This document shows, one piece after another, positions 7,686 through 16,065 of a stretch of DNA of 64,000 nucleotides. A program made the position numbers and the translations under genes. Below the pieces are notes generated by a model, which was not told the DNA's origin, did not search any database, and saw nothing but the letters and a program-made list of their open reading frames with translations. The DNA lies in assembly GCF_019884725.1 (NCBI RefSeq), contig NZ_CP082322.1, positions 2,914,001 to 2,978,000 of the forward strand, written 5' to 3'. This DNA is from Leucobacter tenebrionis. Lineage in GTDB: Bacteria > Actinomycetota > Actinomycetes > Actinomycetales > Microbacteriaceae. Position 1 is the first letter of the stretch, and the number at the start of each line of letters is the position of its first letter.

Positions 7686-8989
7686 GCCGCAACCTCCACT
7701 CCGAAGTACCGCTGGGCGCCGCGGAGCGCGTCGAGGAAGCGATCGATCTCGTCCTCGGTCGTGGTCAGATGCACGCTTGCGCGGGTCGACGAGGCGATGC
7801 CGAACGCCCGGTGCAGCGGCTGCGCGCAGTGGTGCCCGACTCTCACGAGCACCCCCTGCTCGTCGAGGAACTGGCCCACGTCGTGCGCGTGCAGACCCTC
7901 GACCGACACGGAGGCGAGCGCGATCCGCCGCGCCGGATCCTGCGGTCCGAGCAGGCGCACGCCGGGCGTCGCCTCGATCCCGTCGACGAGTCGCCCGATG
8001 AGCTCGTGCTCGCGCGCCGCGGCCCGCTCCATGCCCGCTTCGGTCAGGAAGTCGACCGCCGCGCCCAGGCCGACCGCCTGCGAAACCGGCTGCGTGCCGG
8101 GCTCGAAGCGCATCGGCGGCGGCATGAACTGCGCGGATTCCATCGTCACCCGGGTGATCGCGGATCCACCGGTGCGGGACGGCGGCAGCGCAGCGAGCAG
8201 TTCGGGTCGTCCGTAGAGCACGCCGATGCCGTTCGGGCCGAGCATCTTGTGGCCCGAGAAGGCCGCGAAATCGACCCCGAGCGCGTCGAGATCGACCGGG
8301 ATGTGCGGCACCGACTGGCAGGCGTCGAGCACCGTGATCGCGCCGACGCCGCGAGCCAGGTCGGCGAGCTCGGCGACCGGGGCGACGAAGCCGGTGACGT
8401 TGGAGACGTGCGCGAAGGCGAATACGCGGGTGCGCTCGTTCAGGGCCTCGCGCGCGTCGTCGACGGTCCAGGTGCCGTCCTCGCGCACGGGGATGTAGCG
8501 GAAGGACGCCCCGGTGCGGGCGGCGAGCCGCTGCCACGGAATGAGGTTGGCGTGGTGCTCGGCCTCGGTGACGAGGATCTCGTCGCCGGGTCCGATCGCG
8601 AATCGGTCGCTGCCCGGCACCCCGAGTTCGGGGCTCGCGCTGGCCTCGCCGATCCCGAGGGCCACGATGTTCAGCGCGTCGGTCGCGTTCTCCGCCCACA
8701 CGATCTGCTCGGGGGTCGCCGCGCCCACGAAGCGCGCGACCGCGGCGCGCGCACCCTCGAAGACCTCGGTGGCGGCCCCGACGGCGCCGCTCGTACCGCG
8801 GTGCACCGCGGCGTTCGCGGTCTCGAGGAAGCGCCGTTCGGCGTCGAGCACCGCAGTCGGGCGCTGCGAGGTGGCGGCGGCGTCGAGGTAGGCGGGCGGC
8901 CGCGCGCTCCCCGCCTGCAGCGCGAAGTAGGGGAAGGCCGCGCGCAACTCGGCGACCTCCGCGGGAGTGAGAGCAGACATGTTCTCCAT
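7682..8989 (-). CDS. sufS: Cysteine desulfurase SufS
   Basis: This 435-residue class II PLP enzyme releases sulfur from cysteine for Fe-S clusters. AYLDAAATSQRP, EAEHHANLIPW and HVSNVTG are typical of SufS; GHKMLGP carries the PLP lysine (about residue 248) and VGHHCAQPLH the persulfide cysteine (about residue 388). The start is either 8989 (MENMSAL) or 8980 (MSAL). It is first in a three-gene operon with sufU and an alkD-like gene joined by GTGA overlaps. Its promoter lies in 8990-9118, shared with the divergent TRIC gene. Confidence 0.95.
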   Translation of the reverse strand: MENMSALTPAEVAELRAAFPYFALQAGSARPPAYLDAAATSQRPTAVLDAERRFLETANAAVHRGTSGAVGAATEVFEGARAAVARFVGAATPEQIVWAENATDALNIVALGIGEASASPELGVPGSDRFAIGPGDEILVTEAEHHANLIPWQRLAARTGASFRYIPVREDGTWTVDDAREALNERTRVFAFAHVSNVTGFVAPVAELADLARGVGAITVLDACQSVPHIPVDLDALGVDFAAFSGHKMLGPNGIGVLYGRPELLAALPPSRTGGSAITRVTMESAQFMPPPMRFEPGTQPVSQAVGLGAAVDFLTEAGMERAAAREHELIGRLVDGIEATPGVRLLGPQDPARRIALASVSVEGLHAHDVGQFLDEQGVLVRVGHHCAQPLHRAFGIASSTRASVHLTTTEDEIDRFLDALRGAQRYFGVEVAA

Positions 8990-9106
8990 TCTTCCACCCG
9001 GGCTCCTGCCCGTGGAACCGGTACAACGTCGACGCCCGATCCGATATTCCGTCCGACGGGCTCGCGGCCGGCAGACGCGAGCCGACGGCCCAACCGTGTT
9101 CGCCGG

Positions 9107-9112
9107 TAGAAT
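9107..9112 (+). promoter_or_regulatory. -10 box of the TRIC gene (leaderless type)
   Basis: TAGAAT lies six bases before the GTG at 9119, so transcription should start at or beside the start codon. Confidence 0.6.
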
Positions 9113-9118
9113 CGGCCC

Positions 9119-9781
9119 GTGCTGAGCGACGCCGTCTACGAGATACTGCAGCTTTCCGGCATTCTCGCATTCGCGATCTCGGGCGCCCTCGTCGGCGTGC
9201 GGCGACGACTCGACATCCTCGGCGTGGTGGTGGTCGGCTCGTTCACCGGCGTCGGCGGCGGGATCGTGCGCGACATGCTGCTGGGCGTGCACCCGCCCGT
9301 GTCGTTCACGCACTGGCCGAACCTCGCGGTCGCCGTTGCGGGTTCGCTCGCGGTCTTCTTCATCCACCCCGGCATCACGCGCATCCGCCACTTCGAGGTC
9401 GTGTTCGACGCGTTCGGTCTGGGCCTGTTCTCCGCGAACGGAGCCGCAACCGCGCTCGCCGCGGGCCAGACCCCGCTCACCGCGATCCTCGTCGGCACGA
9501 TCACCGCGATCGGCGGCGGCGTGATCCGCGACGTGCTCGTCAACACCGTGCCCGGCGTGCTCACGCGCGAGCTCTACGCCGTGTCGGCTCTGCTCGGGGC
9601 GGGGATCGCGGTGGCGATCATGGCGCTCGGCGGCGGGAACGGCCTGGCGTCCCTGGTGGGAGGAGCCGGGGCGATCCTCCTGCGTCTCACCTCGGTCGCG
9701 CGCGGGTGGCACCTGCCCAAACCGCGCATCGGCCGGGAGCGGAGCCCTGGTGACTCGCAGGAGGCTCCCGGGGAGGGCTGA
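9119..9781 (+). CDS. TRIC-type cation channel family protein (UPF0126)
   Basis: The 220-residue membrane protein contains two internal repeats, each with a glycine-rich turn followed by arginine-aspartate: GVGGGIVRDMLLG and IGGGVIRDVLVN. This duplication of three-helix units is the hallmark of bacterial TRIC/UPF0126 proteins, which form trimeric cation (or anion) channels. About seven hydrophobic segments are present; the last ~30 residues are polar and cytoplasmic. It is divergent from sufS and convergent with an MFS gene. The ion specificity cannot be told. Confidence 0.88.
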   Translation: MLSDAVYEILQLSGILAFAISGALVGVRRRLDILGVVVVGSFTGVGGGIVRDMLLGVHPPVSFTHWPNLAVAVAGSLAVFFIHPGITRIRHFEVVFDAFGLGLFSANGAATALAAGQTPLTAILVGTITAIGGGVIRDVLVNTVPGVLTRELYAVSALLGAGIAVAIMALGGGNGLASLVGGAGAILLRLTSVARGWHLPKPRIGRERSPGDSQEAPGEG

Positions 9782-9828
9782 GCCGCACTGAGGACCGCGG
9801 GACCGGCGCCTCAGCGGCCGACGGAGGC

Positions 9829-11100
9829 TCAGTCGAGGTCGACGGGACCGGTGCTCAGCGAGGGCTCGGGCCCGGCGGGTGTGAGCATCCAGTTCACCGC
9901 ACCGGCGACCACGGCGAGCACCGCCGAGATGAGCGGCAGCAGCAGCGCGGCCCGCGTGCCGGCCTCCGCTGAGACGACCCCCGTCACCGCCGCCGCGATG
10001 GACTGGCCCACCATCAGCCCGGATCCGAGCATGGTCATCACCGTCGCCGAGCGGCCCTCGGGGCTGCGCCGCGCGCCGAAGCTGTAGAGGGTGACGAGCA
10101 GCGGGCCGATCCCGATTCCCATCATCGCGAGGCTCAGCAGCATGCGCGGCAGGTCCTCCGCGGTCTGCAGCAGAGCGGTGCCGGCCAGAATCATCAGCGC
10201 GAAGACCAACCAGCGCGCTCGCAGCGTGAAGCGCGGGGGCAGCAGCGCCACGCCGATGGCGAAGATCGCGGATCCGATGCCCATCACGCCGTACACGAGG
10301 CCGGCGCTCTCGGCGTCGCCGCGATCCTGCATGAACGACGTGAGCGATGTCAGCATCGAGCCGAAGAAGAAGCCCACGGTGACGATCCCGAACACCGTGA
10401 TGAGCAGCGCCGGCCGCCACAGCTCCGAGACGGGACCGAGGGTGGCGGCGCGCTCCTCGGCAGTCTTCGCGGGGGCGCTCGTGCGGTGCACGGCGAAGGC
10501 GGTGACGAAGCAGAGGGTGAGGATCGCGGCTCCGGCGATCGGGGCCCACGCCCCCAGCGTGGTGGCGAGTGCTCCGACGGCGACGGGGCCGAACACGAAG
10601 ATGACCTCGTCGGCGGCCGACTCGTATGCGAGCACCGTCGAGAACAGGCGGGGCCGACGCTCGCGCGGCAGGTCGTTCGAGATGATCGTGACGAGCCTGG
10701 AGCGCGACATCGGGGAGATCTGCGGCACGGTCGCACCGACGGCGAACGAGGTGAGGAACAGCACCCAGGTCGGGGCGGGGCTGAACGCGACCCAGGCGAG
10801 CGCGCCGAGCATGACGCTGTTCACGGCTCCGGCGATGAGCAGCGTGGGGCGCTGCCCGAAGCGGTCCGCGGCGGCGCCGATCAGGGGGCCGATCACGGCG
10901 ATGCCGAGGCCGACCATCGCCGAGTTGAGACCGCCGAGCTCGACGGAACCGCGCGCGGACACGACGAGGGTGAGCACGCCGATCACCATCATGGCGAAGG
11001 GCAGCCTCGCCACCAGCGCGACCGGGTAGTAGAGGATGCCGGTGCGCGAGGTCAGCGTGGGAGCGGGCTGCGGAGGGCTCTGCCGAGGGGGTGCATGCAT
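9829..11100 (-). CDS. MFS transporter, substrate unknown
   Basis: The 423-residue protein has about twelve hydrophobic segments and an MFS loop 2-3 signature (GAAADRFGQRP). The N-terminus is proline-rich and cytoplasmic. The family moves small solutes or drugs with proton coupling; nothing nearby identifies the substrate, though the RSRLVTIISNDLP segment resembles efflux-type members. It follows the DsbA-like gene on the same strand by 22 bases and may be co-transcribed. Confidence 0.85.
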   Translation of the reverse strand: MHAPPRQSPPQPAPTLTSRTGILYYPVALVARLPFAMMVIGVLTLVVSARGSVELGGLNSAMVGLGIAVIGPLIGAAADRFGQRPTLLIAGAVNSVMLGALAWVAFSPAPTWVLFLTSFAVGATVPQISPMSRSRLVTIISNDLPRERRPRLFSTVLAYESAADEVIFVFGPVAVGALATTLGAWAPIAGAAILTLCFVTAFAVHRTSAPAKTAEERAATLGPVSELWRPALLITVFGIVTVGFFFGSMLTSLTSFMQDRGDAESAGLVYGVMGIGSAIFAIGVALLPPRFTLRARWLVFALMILAGTALLQTAEDLPRMLLSLAMMGIGIGPLLVTLYSFGARRSPEGRSATVMTMLGSGLMVGQSIAAAVTGVVSAEAGTRAALLLPLISAVLAVVAGAVNWMLTPAGPEPSLSTGPVDLD

Positions 11101-11122
11101 AGCCGACCGAGTCTAGCAGCGG

Positions 11123-12136
11123 TCAGCCGAGTTCGACGCCCTGCTGCTCGAGGAACGCCCGGAAACTCGCGCTGTCGCCCGGATCGCCCGGGTACGGCAC
11201 ACCATCGACCAGCACGAGCGGGGTGCCGGTAACCATGAGCTCGGGATCCACCGCTCCCGGCACCGGGTTCGCGAACACCCAGTCGTTGAGGGCCTGCGTG
11301 AACGGCACGAAGCGCTCCTGCTCGATGCACGAGCTCGCATCGCCGTTCAGGCCGCCGGTCGCGCGGTCGAGTTCGTCGAGGATCGCCGCGTTGTCGTGCC
11401 CCGGTCCGTTCTCTGCGGGCTGGAAATCGGGATCGATCAGCGCGCTGTGCGCCCGCCACGCCACCTCCGGCTGCGCATCGGCTACGCACGCGAGGGCGCC
11501 GGCGGCCCGCGAGGAGTAGTAGCTGCCCTGGGACACCCGATCCAGGAAGGTCAGCGGGTGCAGCTCGAGCACCGCACCGCCTCCCTGCACGGCCTGCTCG
11601 AGCGTGTCCGCGTTCGCGTCCTCGAAGCGCGCGCAGAAGGGGCAGCGGTAGTCGAGGTAGACGCGGATGTGGTGCTGCGCCCCGATCTCCGAGGCGTCGA
11701 GCGGCACGGGCAGCGCGTTGTCCTCGGGCGCCTGGGAAGCGATGACGCCGATCCCGTCGCCCTCATCGTCCCCCGAGAACAGCACGCCGCCCGTGACCAT
11801 GTTCGCCGGCCACTCGACCGCCCCGCTCTCCGACGAATCGCCGCCCGGGGCCTCGGCGCGCGAGTCGTCTTCCTCGAGCGGCGCGGCGGCCGGCCGGTCG
11901 CCGCCCGCGTCCGACCCCAGCTTCGCCGAGACGTACCAGACCATGAGCCCCGTGAACAGCAGAGCGACGAGCGCGGCGGCGATCCAGATCATCACGCGCT
12001 TCTGCCCGCGATCCCCTCGGCCGGCCGCCTCCGCGTCAGCGAAGGGGTTCGCCGGCGGGGCGCTGAGGCGCTCGGCATCCCGAGGGTCGAGGGGATTCTG
12101 GGAGCCCTGAGGGTCCGGGGCAGACGTTTCGCTCAT
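11123..12136 (-). CDS. Membrane-anchored DsbA-family thiol oxidoreductase
   Basis: The 337-residue protein has a disordered acidic N-terminus, one membrane segment at residues 48-71 (VMIWIAAALVALLFTGLMVW), a linker, and an extracytoplasmic thioredoxin-like domain with the active site CPFC at 165-168 (VYLDYRCPFC). TGTPLVLVDG near the C-terminus supplies the cis-proline loop. These traits match actinobacterial DsbA/DSBA-like thioredoxin-domain proteins, which form or isomerise disulfides in exported proteins. The ATG at 12136 is chosen over one three codons upstream. Two further cysteines (ALACVAD and SSCIEQ) may form a structural disulfide. Confidence 0.88.
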   Translation of the reverse strand: MSETSAPDPQGSQNPLDPRDAERLSAPPANPFADAEAAGRGDRGQKRVMIWIAAALVALLFTGLMVWYVSAKLGSDAGGDRPAAAPLEEDDSRAEAPGGDSSESGAVEWPANMVTGGVLFSGDDEGDGIGVIASQAPEDNALPVPLDASEIGAQHHIRVYLDYRCPFCARFEDANADTLEQAVQGGGAVLELHPLTFLDRVSQGSYYSSRAAGALACVADAQPEVAWRAHSALIDPDFQPAENGPGHDNAAILDELDRATGGLNGDASSCIEQERFVPFTQALNDWVFANPVPGAVDPELMVTGTPLVLVDGVPYPGDPGDSASFRAFLEQQGVELG

Positions 12137-12193
12137 GCCCCACATTCTGGCAGCACCCCCTGACAGCGGCGCCCCGCGTCAATCCGGCGGGGC

Positions 12194-12199
12194 TACGAT
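12194..12199 (+). promoter_or_regulatory. -10 box of rsmI (leaderless type)
   Basis: TACGAT lies six bases before the ATG at 12206. Confidence 0.55.
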
Positions 12200-12205
12200 T
12201 GACGC

Positions 12206-13039
12206 ATGATCCTCCTCGCGGCAACGCCCATCGGCAACCTGGGGGACGCATCAGCCCGCCTCCGCGAAACGCTCGAGACAGCGACCGTGATCGCGGCCGA
12301 GGACACGCGCCACACCGCTCAGCTGCTGCGCCTGCTCGGTATCGGCAACCGCCCCGAGCTGCTCGCGCTGCACGACCACAACGAGCACGAGAAGGCCGCG
12401 GCCCTCGTGGAGCGGGCGGCAGGCGAGGACGTCGTACTCGTGAGCGACGCGGGCATGCCGACCGTGTCGGATCCCGGTTTCCGAGTGGTGCAGCTCGCGG
12501 CCGAGCAGGGTGTCGAGGTCAGCGCGATCCCCGGCCCCAGCGCGGTCATCACCGCGCTCGCCGTTGCCGGGCTGCCCACCGATCGCTTCGCGTTCGAAGG
12601 GTTCCTGCCGCGCAAGGCGGGGGAGCGATCCCGCGCGCTCGCGGCGCTCGCAGCCGAGCGCCGCACGCTGGTGTTCTTCGAGGCGCCGACCCGGCTCGCG
12701 GCCTCACTCTCCGACCTCGCCGCCGCCTTCGGGGCGGAGCGCCCCGCCGCCGTCTGCCGTGAACTCACCAAGCTGCACGAGGAGGTGCGCCGGGGATCGC
12801 TCGGAGAGCTCGCCGAATGGGCCTCTGAGGGCGTGCGCGGCGAGATCGTGGTGGTGGTCGGCGGCGCACCCGACGTGGCGGTGTCGGCCGAGACGGCACT
12901 CGCCGAGGTGCAGCAGCGCGTCGAGGAGGGCGAGCGGCTCAAAGACGCGACCCGCGCCGTCGCCGAGGCGACCGGGCTCTCGGCGCGCGAACTGTACGCT
13001 GCGGCGCTCGACGCCCGCGCTGAAGGAGGACGGGCATGA
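12206..13039 (+). CDS. rsmI: 16S rRNA (cytidine(1402)-2'-O)-methyltransferase
   Basis: The 277-residue protein opens with ILLAATPIGNLGD and contains AAEDTRHT, LVSDAGMPTVSDPG, IPGPSAVITAL, FEGFLPRK and FFEAPTRL, the motif series of RsmI in the tetrapyrrole-methylase fold. It transfers a methyl group from SAM to the ribose of C1402 in the ribosomal decoding centre. The length is normal. Its stop overlaps the ATG of the next membrane-protein gene (ATGA), so the two are coupled. Confidence 0.96.
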   Translation: MILLAATPIGNLGDASARLRETLETATVIAAEDTRHTAQLLRLLGIGNRPELLALHDHNEHEKAAALVERAAGEDVVLVSDAGMPTVSDPGFRVVQLAAEQGVEVSAIPGPSAVITALAVAGLPTDRFAFEGFLPRKAGERSRALAALAAERRTLVFFEAPTRLAASLSDLAAAFGAERPAAVCRELTKLHEEVRRGSLGELAEWASEGVRGEIVVVVGGAPDVAVSAETALAEVQQRVEEGERLKDATRAVAEATGLSARELYAAALDARAEGGRA

Positions 13040-13524
13040 ACCGGGAGACGGTGACCGAGCGCGGCCGGATGACGATCGAGCTATGGCGGATCGTGCTGCC
13101 CGTGCTGTGGTTCGGCATGGTCGCGGCGATCTCGTTCATCGAGGCTCCGCTCAAGTTCCAGGCGCCCGGCATCACGATTCCGCTGGGGCTCGGGATCGGG
13201 CGGCTCGTGTTCGCGGTGCTGAACATCGTCGAGGCCGCGATCCTGCTCGCCTACACCCTGCTCTGCTTCTGGCCGGCAGCGACCCGCATCGCGGGAGCCC
13301 GCCTCTGGACATGGATCGCTCTGCTGCTCGTCTTCGTGTTCAAGCTCACGGTCGTGCGGCCGCCGCTGAACGCGCGCACCGATCTCGTGCTGCAGGGGGC
13401 GGATCCGGGGCAGTCGCCGTGGCACTACGTCTACATCGTGTGCGATCTCGCCACCATGGTGCTGCTCGTCGTGGTCGCGATGGGCGCGGTCCGGGCGCTG
13501 CTGCCTCCGAAGCCGACGCGCTGA
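13036..13524 (+). CDS. Small four-helix membrane protein of unknown function
   Basis: The 162-residue protein has four hydrophobic segments, at roughly 15-35, 50-75, 90-108 and 132-152. Polar marks are SFIEAPLKFQAPG in the first extracytoplasmic or cytoplasmic loop and KLTVVRPPLNARTD near the third helix; the conserved-looking E-A-P-L-K-F and R-P-P-L-N-x-R pieces recall DUF4149-like proteins, but I cannot assign it firmly. It overlaps rsmI by four bases and may start at MTIELWR twelve codons in. Confidence 0.7.
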   Translation: MNRETVTERGRMTIELWRIVLPVLWFGMVAAISFIEAPLKFQAPGITIPLGLGIGRLVFAVLNIVEAAILLAYTLLCFWPAATRIAGARLWTWIALLLVFVFKLTVVRPPLNARTDLVLQGADPGQSPWHYVYIVCDLATMVLLVVVAMGAVRALLPPKPTR

Positions 13525-13629
13525 GCGGCGCCCCGCTCCGGTCGTCGCTCTCAGGTGACGGGCAGCCGGGTGCGAAATACTGAACCGGTTGCGCCAATAC
13601 CTCATCAGGTGTCAGGAAGTCAGGTACTC

Positions 13630-14661
13630 GTGAAGCTCTCCTCCGTTCTCCTGCCCGCGGCTCTCGCCGGGGCTCTGCTCTTGTCGGGCTGCGCGGGGGG
13701 TGGTGCCGGGAAGGACTCCTCGGGAGCCGACTGCGTGCCCGCCGGCGAGGCGAGCAAGAGCATCGCGGTGAAGGGCGATGTGGGTACGGACCTGGAGCTG
13801 ACCTCGAAGACTCCCGTCTCCGCCGATGAAATGCAGCGGTCGGTGCTCAAGGAGGGCGAGGGCGACGTCGTCGAGAACGGGCAGAGCATCGGCGTCGCGA
13901 TGACGATGTTCAACGGCTCGGACGGGTCCGTGCTGCAGCAGTTCCCCGAGACCGCCGTGCCGTTCGACGAGGGACAGCTCATGCCCTGGGCGAACGAGGG
14001 CATTCGCTGCGCGGTGCCGGGCGAGCAGGCCGCCATCGTGGCGCCCTACGCCGATGTGCTCGGCAATGTGCCGCCCGAGCAGAGCGGAAACGAGAACCTG
14101 AGCGAGGACGATTCGATCGTCATCGTCATGCAGTTCGGCGAGGTCACGGCGGGCGAGCCGGGCGAACTCAAGCCCGATGAGCTGCTGAAGAAGGCGGAGG
14201 GCAAGGCGAAGAAGGCCCCCGAGGGGTTCCCCAGCGTGAAGCTCGCCGAGGACGGATCCCCGACCATCACCATGCCCGAGGGCGTCGAGGCGCCCTCGGA
14301 GCTCGAAGTCGCCACGCTCATCGAGGGAGACGGCGAAGAGGTGCAGCCCGGCGATCGGGTCTACGTGCACTACCGCGGTGTGATCTGGCGCACCGGCGAG
14401 GAGTTCGACTCGAGCTGGAAGGGCGGGCAGCCCGTCCCGTTCCTCACGAACGAGGTGATTCCCGGGTTCACGAAGGCGCTCGAGGGACAGAAGGTCGGCT
14501 CGCAGATCATCTCGGTCGTGCCGCCCGCCGAGGGCTACGGTGATCAGACCGAGGCGAGCCTCAAGCGCTCGAACCCCGACTTCGACGTCACGAACGACGA
14601 CACCCTGGTCTTCGTGCTCGACATCCTCGGCACCGTGCACGCCGACGACTCGGCGAAGTAA
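13630..14661 (+). CDS. FKBP-type peptidyl-prolyl isomerase lipoprotein
   Basis: The 343-residue precursor begins at GTG 13630 with a signal peptide and lipobox LLLSGC (cysteine 21), so it is anchored outside the membrane. The C-terminal ~100 residues form an FKBP domain ([52 protein letters not shown]). Residues of about 60-150 look like a second, degenerate FKBP unit ([33 protein letters not shown]). It would assist folding of exported proteins. An upstream ATG at 13555 is rejected because it would place 25 residues before the signal peptide. Confidence 0.9.
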   Translation: MKLSSVLLPAALAGALLLSGCAGGGAGKDSSGADCVPAGEASKSIAVKGDVGTDLELTSKTPVSADEMQRSVLKEGEGDVVENGQSIGVAMTMFNGSDGSVLQQFPETAVPFDEGQLMPWANEGIRCAVPGEQAAIVAPYADVLGNVPPEQSGNENLSEDDSIVIVMQFGEVTAGEPGELKPDELLKKAEGKAKKAPEGFPSVKLAEDGSPTITMPEGVEAPSELEVATLIEGDGEEVQPGDRVYVHYRGVIWRTGEEFDSSWKGGQPVPFLTNEVIPGFTKALEGQKVGSQIISVVPPAEGYGDQTEASLKRSNPDFDVTNDDTLVFVLDILGTVHADDSAK

Positions 14662-14756
14662 CCGGGTATCCGCTCGCAGCCCCGCCCGCTCCCTTCGACG
14701 ATCTCGGGGAGCCTGCGGGGCTGCGTCGTCTCCGGCGAACCGACAGAATGGGAGTC

Positions 14757-15848
14757 ATGAAGCGCATCGTCATCCTCGGGTCCACCGGTTCGATCGGAGA
14801 GCAGGCGCTCGACGTCGTCCGCAAGAACCCCTCGAAGTTCCAGGTCGTCGGTCTGGTCGCGGGGTCGCAGGCGGATCGGGTTCGGGATCAGGCCGACGAG
14901 TTCAACGTCGAGCACACCGCGCTCGGCGCCGACGACGCGGCGAGGCTGATCCGCGACGTGCCCGCCGACGTCGTGCTCAACGGCATCACCGGCTCCATCG
15001 GCCTCGGCCCCACCATCGCCGCGCTCGAGGCCGGTCGCACGCTCGCTCTCGCCAACAAGGAGTCCCTCATCGTCGGCGGCGACCTCGTCACCGGCCTCGC
15101 GAAACCCGGGCAGATCGTGCCCGTCGACTCCGAGCACTCGGCGCTCGCCCAGGCGCTGCGGTCGGGCAGCTCCGACGAGGTGCGGCGGCTCGTGCTCACC
15201 GCGTCCGGCGGGCCCTTCCGCGGTCGCAGCCGCGAATCGCTGCGCGACGTGACCCCGGAGCAGGCCCTCGCGCACCCCACCTGGAACATGGGGCGCGTCG
15301 TCACCACCAACTCGGCCACCCTCGTCAACAAGGGGCTCGAGGTGATCGAGGCGCACCTGCTCTTCGGCGTCTCCTACGGCGACATCGACGTGGTCGTGCA
15401 CCCGCAGTCGATCGTGCACTCCATGGTCGAGTTCATCGACGGCTCGACGATCGCGCAGGCCTCCCCGCCCGATATGCGGCTGCCGATCGCGCTCGGCCTC
15501 AGCTGGCCGAATCGGGTCGGCAACGTCGGGGCGCCGCTCGACTGGACCCGCGCGACCTCCTGGGAGTTCGAGCCGCTCGACACCGAGGCGTTCCCCGCGG
15601 TCGATCTCGCGAAGGAGGTCGGCCGGGCGCGGCGCACCTACCCGGCGGTCTACAACGCCGCGAACGAGGAAGCGGTCGAGGCGTTCCACGCGGGCCGCAT
15701 CGGCTTCCTCGACATCGTCGACACGGTGCGCGACGTGCTCGAGGCGCACACCGCGCCCGAGCAGCTCACCCTCGAGTCGCTCGCGGAGGCGGAGCGCTGG
15801 GCGCGCGAGCGAGCCGAGAAGGTGATCGCGGCCCGATCCTCGCGCTGA
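14757..15848 (+). CDS. dxr: 1-deoxy-D-xylulose-5-phosphate reductoisomerase
   Basis: The 363-residue enzyme rearranges and reduces DXP to 2-C-methyl-D-erythritol 4-phosphate with NADPH, the second step of the MEP isoprenoid pathway. The NADPH site [11 protein letters not shown] is at the N-terminus, followed by [21 protein letters not shown] (metal and substrate ligands), [27 protein letters not shown] and [14 protein letters not shown] 14757 is preferred over the ATG three codons earlier. ispG of the same pathway lies about 3.4 kb downstream, with rseP between them, a common actinobacterial order. Confidence 0.97.
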   Translation: MKRIVILGSTGSIGEQALDVVRKNPSKFQVVGLVAGSQADRVRDQADEFNVEHTALGADDAARLIRDVPADVVLNGITGSIGLGPTIAALEAGRTLALANKESLIVGGDLVTGLAKPGQIVPVDSEHSALAQALRSGSSDEVRRLVLTASGGPFRGRSRESLRDVTPEQALAHPTWNMGRVVTTNSATLVNKGLEVIEAHLLFGVSYGDIDVVVHPQSIVHSMVEFIDGSTIAQASPPDMRLPIALGLSWPNRVGNVGAPLDWTRATSWEFEPLDTEAFPAVDLAKEVGRARRTYPAVYNAANEEAVEAFHAGRIGFLDIVDTVRDVLEAHTAPEQLTLESLAEAERWARERAEKVIAARSSR

Positions 15849-15910
15849 TCCCGCCCGACTCCGGTTCGCGGCTCTGCCCCGCGCGGCTGCGCCCGCTTTG
15901 CTTCCCAACG

Positions 15911-15973
15911 GCACCGATCGACGTTCAAGCACCGATTCCGTGGAAATCGAGGTGCTTGAGGCTCGATCGGTGC
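15911..15973. repeat. Intergenic hairpin, family A copy 1
   Basis: Stem GCACCGATCGA (15911-15921) with TCGATCGGTGC (15963-15973), a 4-by-4 internal loop, then CAAGCACC (15926-15933) with GGTGCTTG (15951-15958). The left 20 bases AACGGCACCGATCGACGTT recur at 35726. It lies 62 bases after the dxr stop and before the separate promoter of rseP, a position that suits a terminator, but no T-run follows. Confidence 0.8.
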
Positions 15974-16053
15974 GTCGAGGCGGAGCCGGCGGCGCCGAGG
16001 CGGAGCCGGGCGGTCGTGGAGGGACCTCCCCGAGATTCCACAGCGCGGCGCAG

Positions 16054-16059
16054 TAGCCT
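16054..16059 (+). promoter_or_regulatory. -10 box of rseP (leaderless type)
   Basis: TAGCCT lies six bases before the GTG at 16066. Confidence 0.5.
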
Positions 16060-16065
16060 GAGCTG

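Noticed and set aside
7682-10549. A 955-codon minus-strand frame containing SufS as its C-terminus
   Set aside because: The first ~520 codons run antisense to the TRIC gene and through an MFS gene in another frame; SufS itself starts at about 8989.
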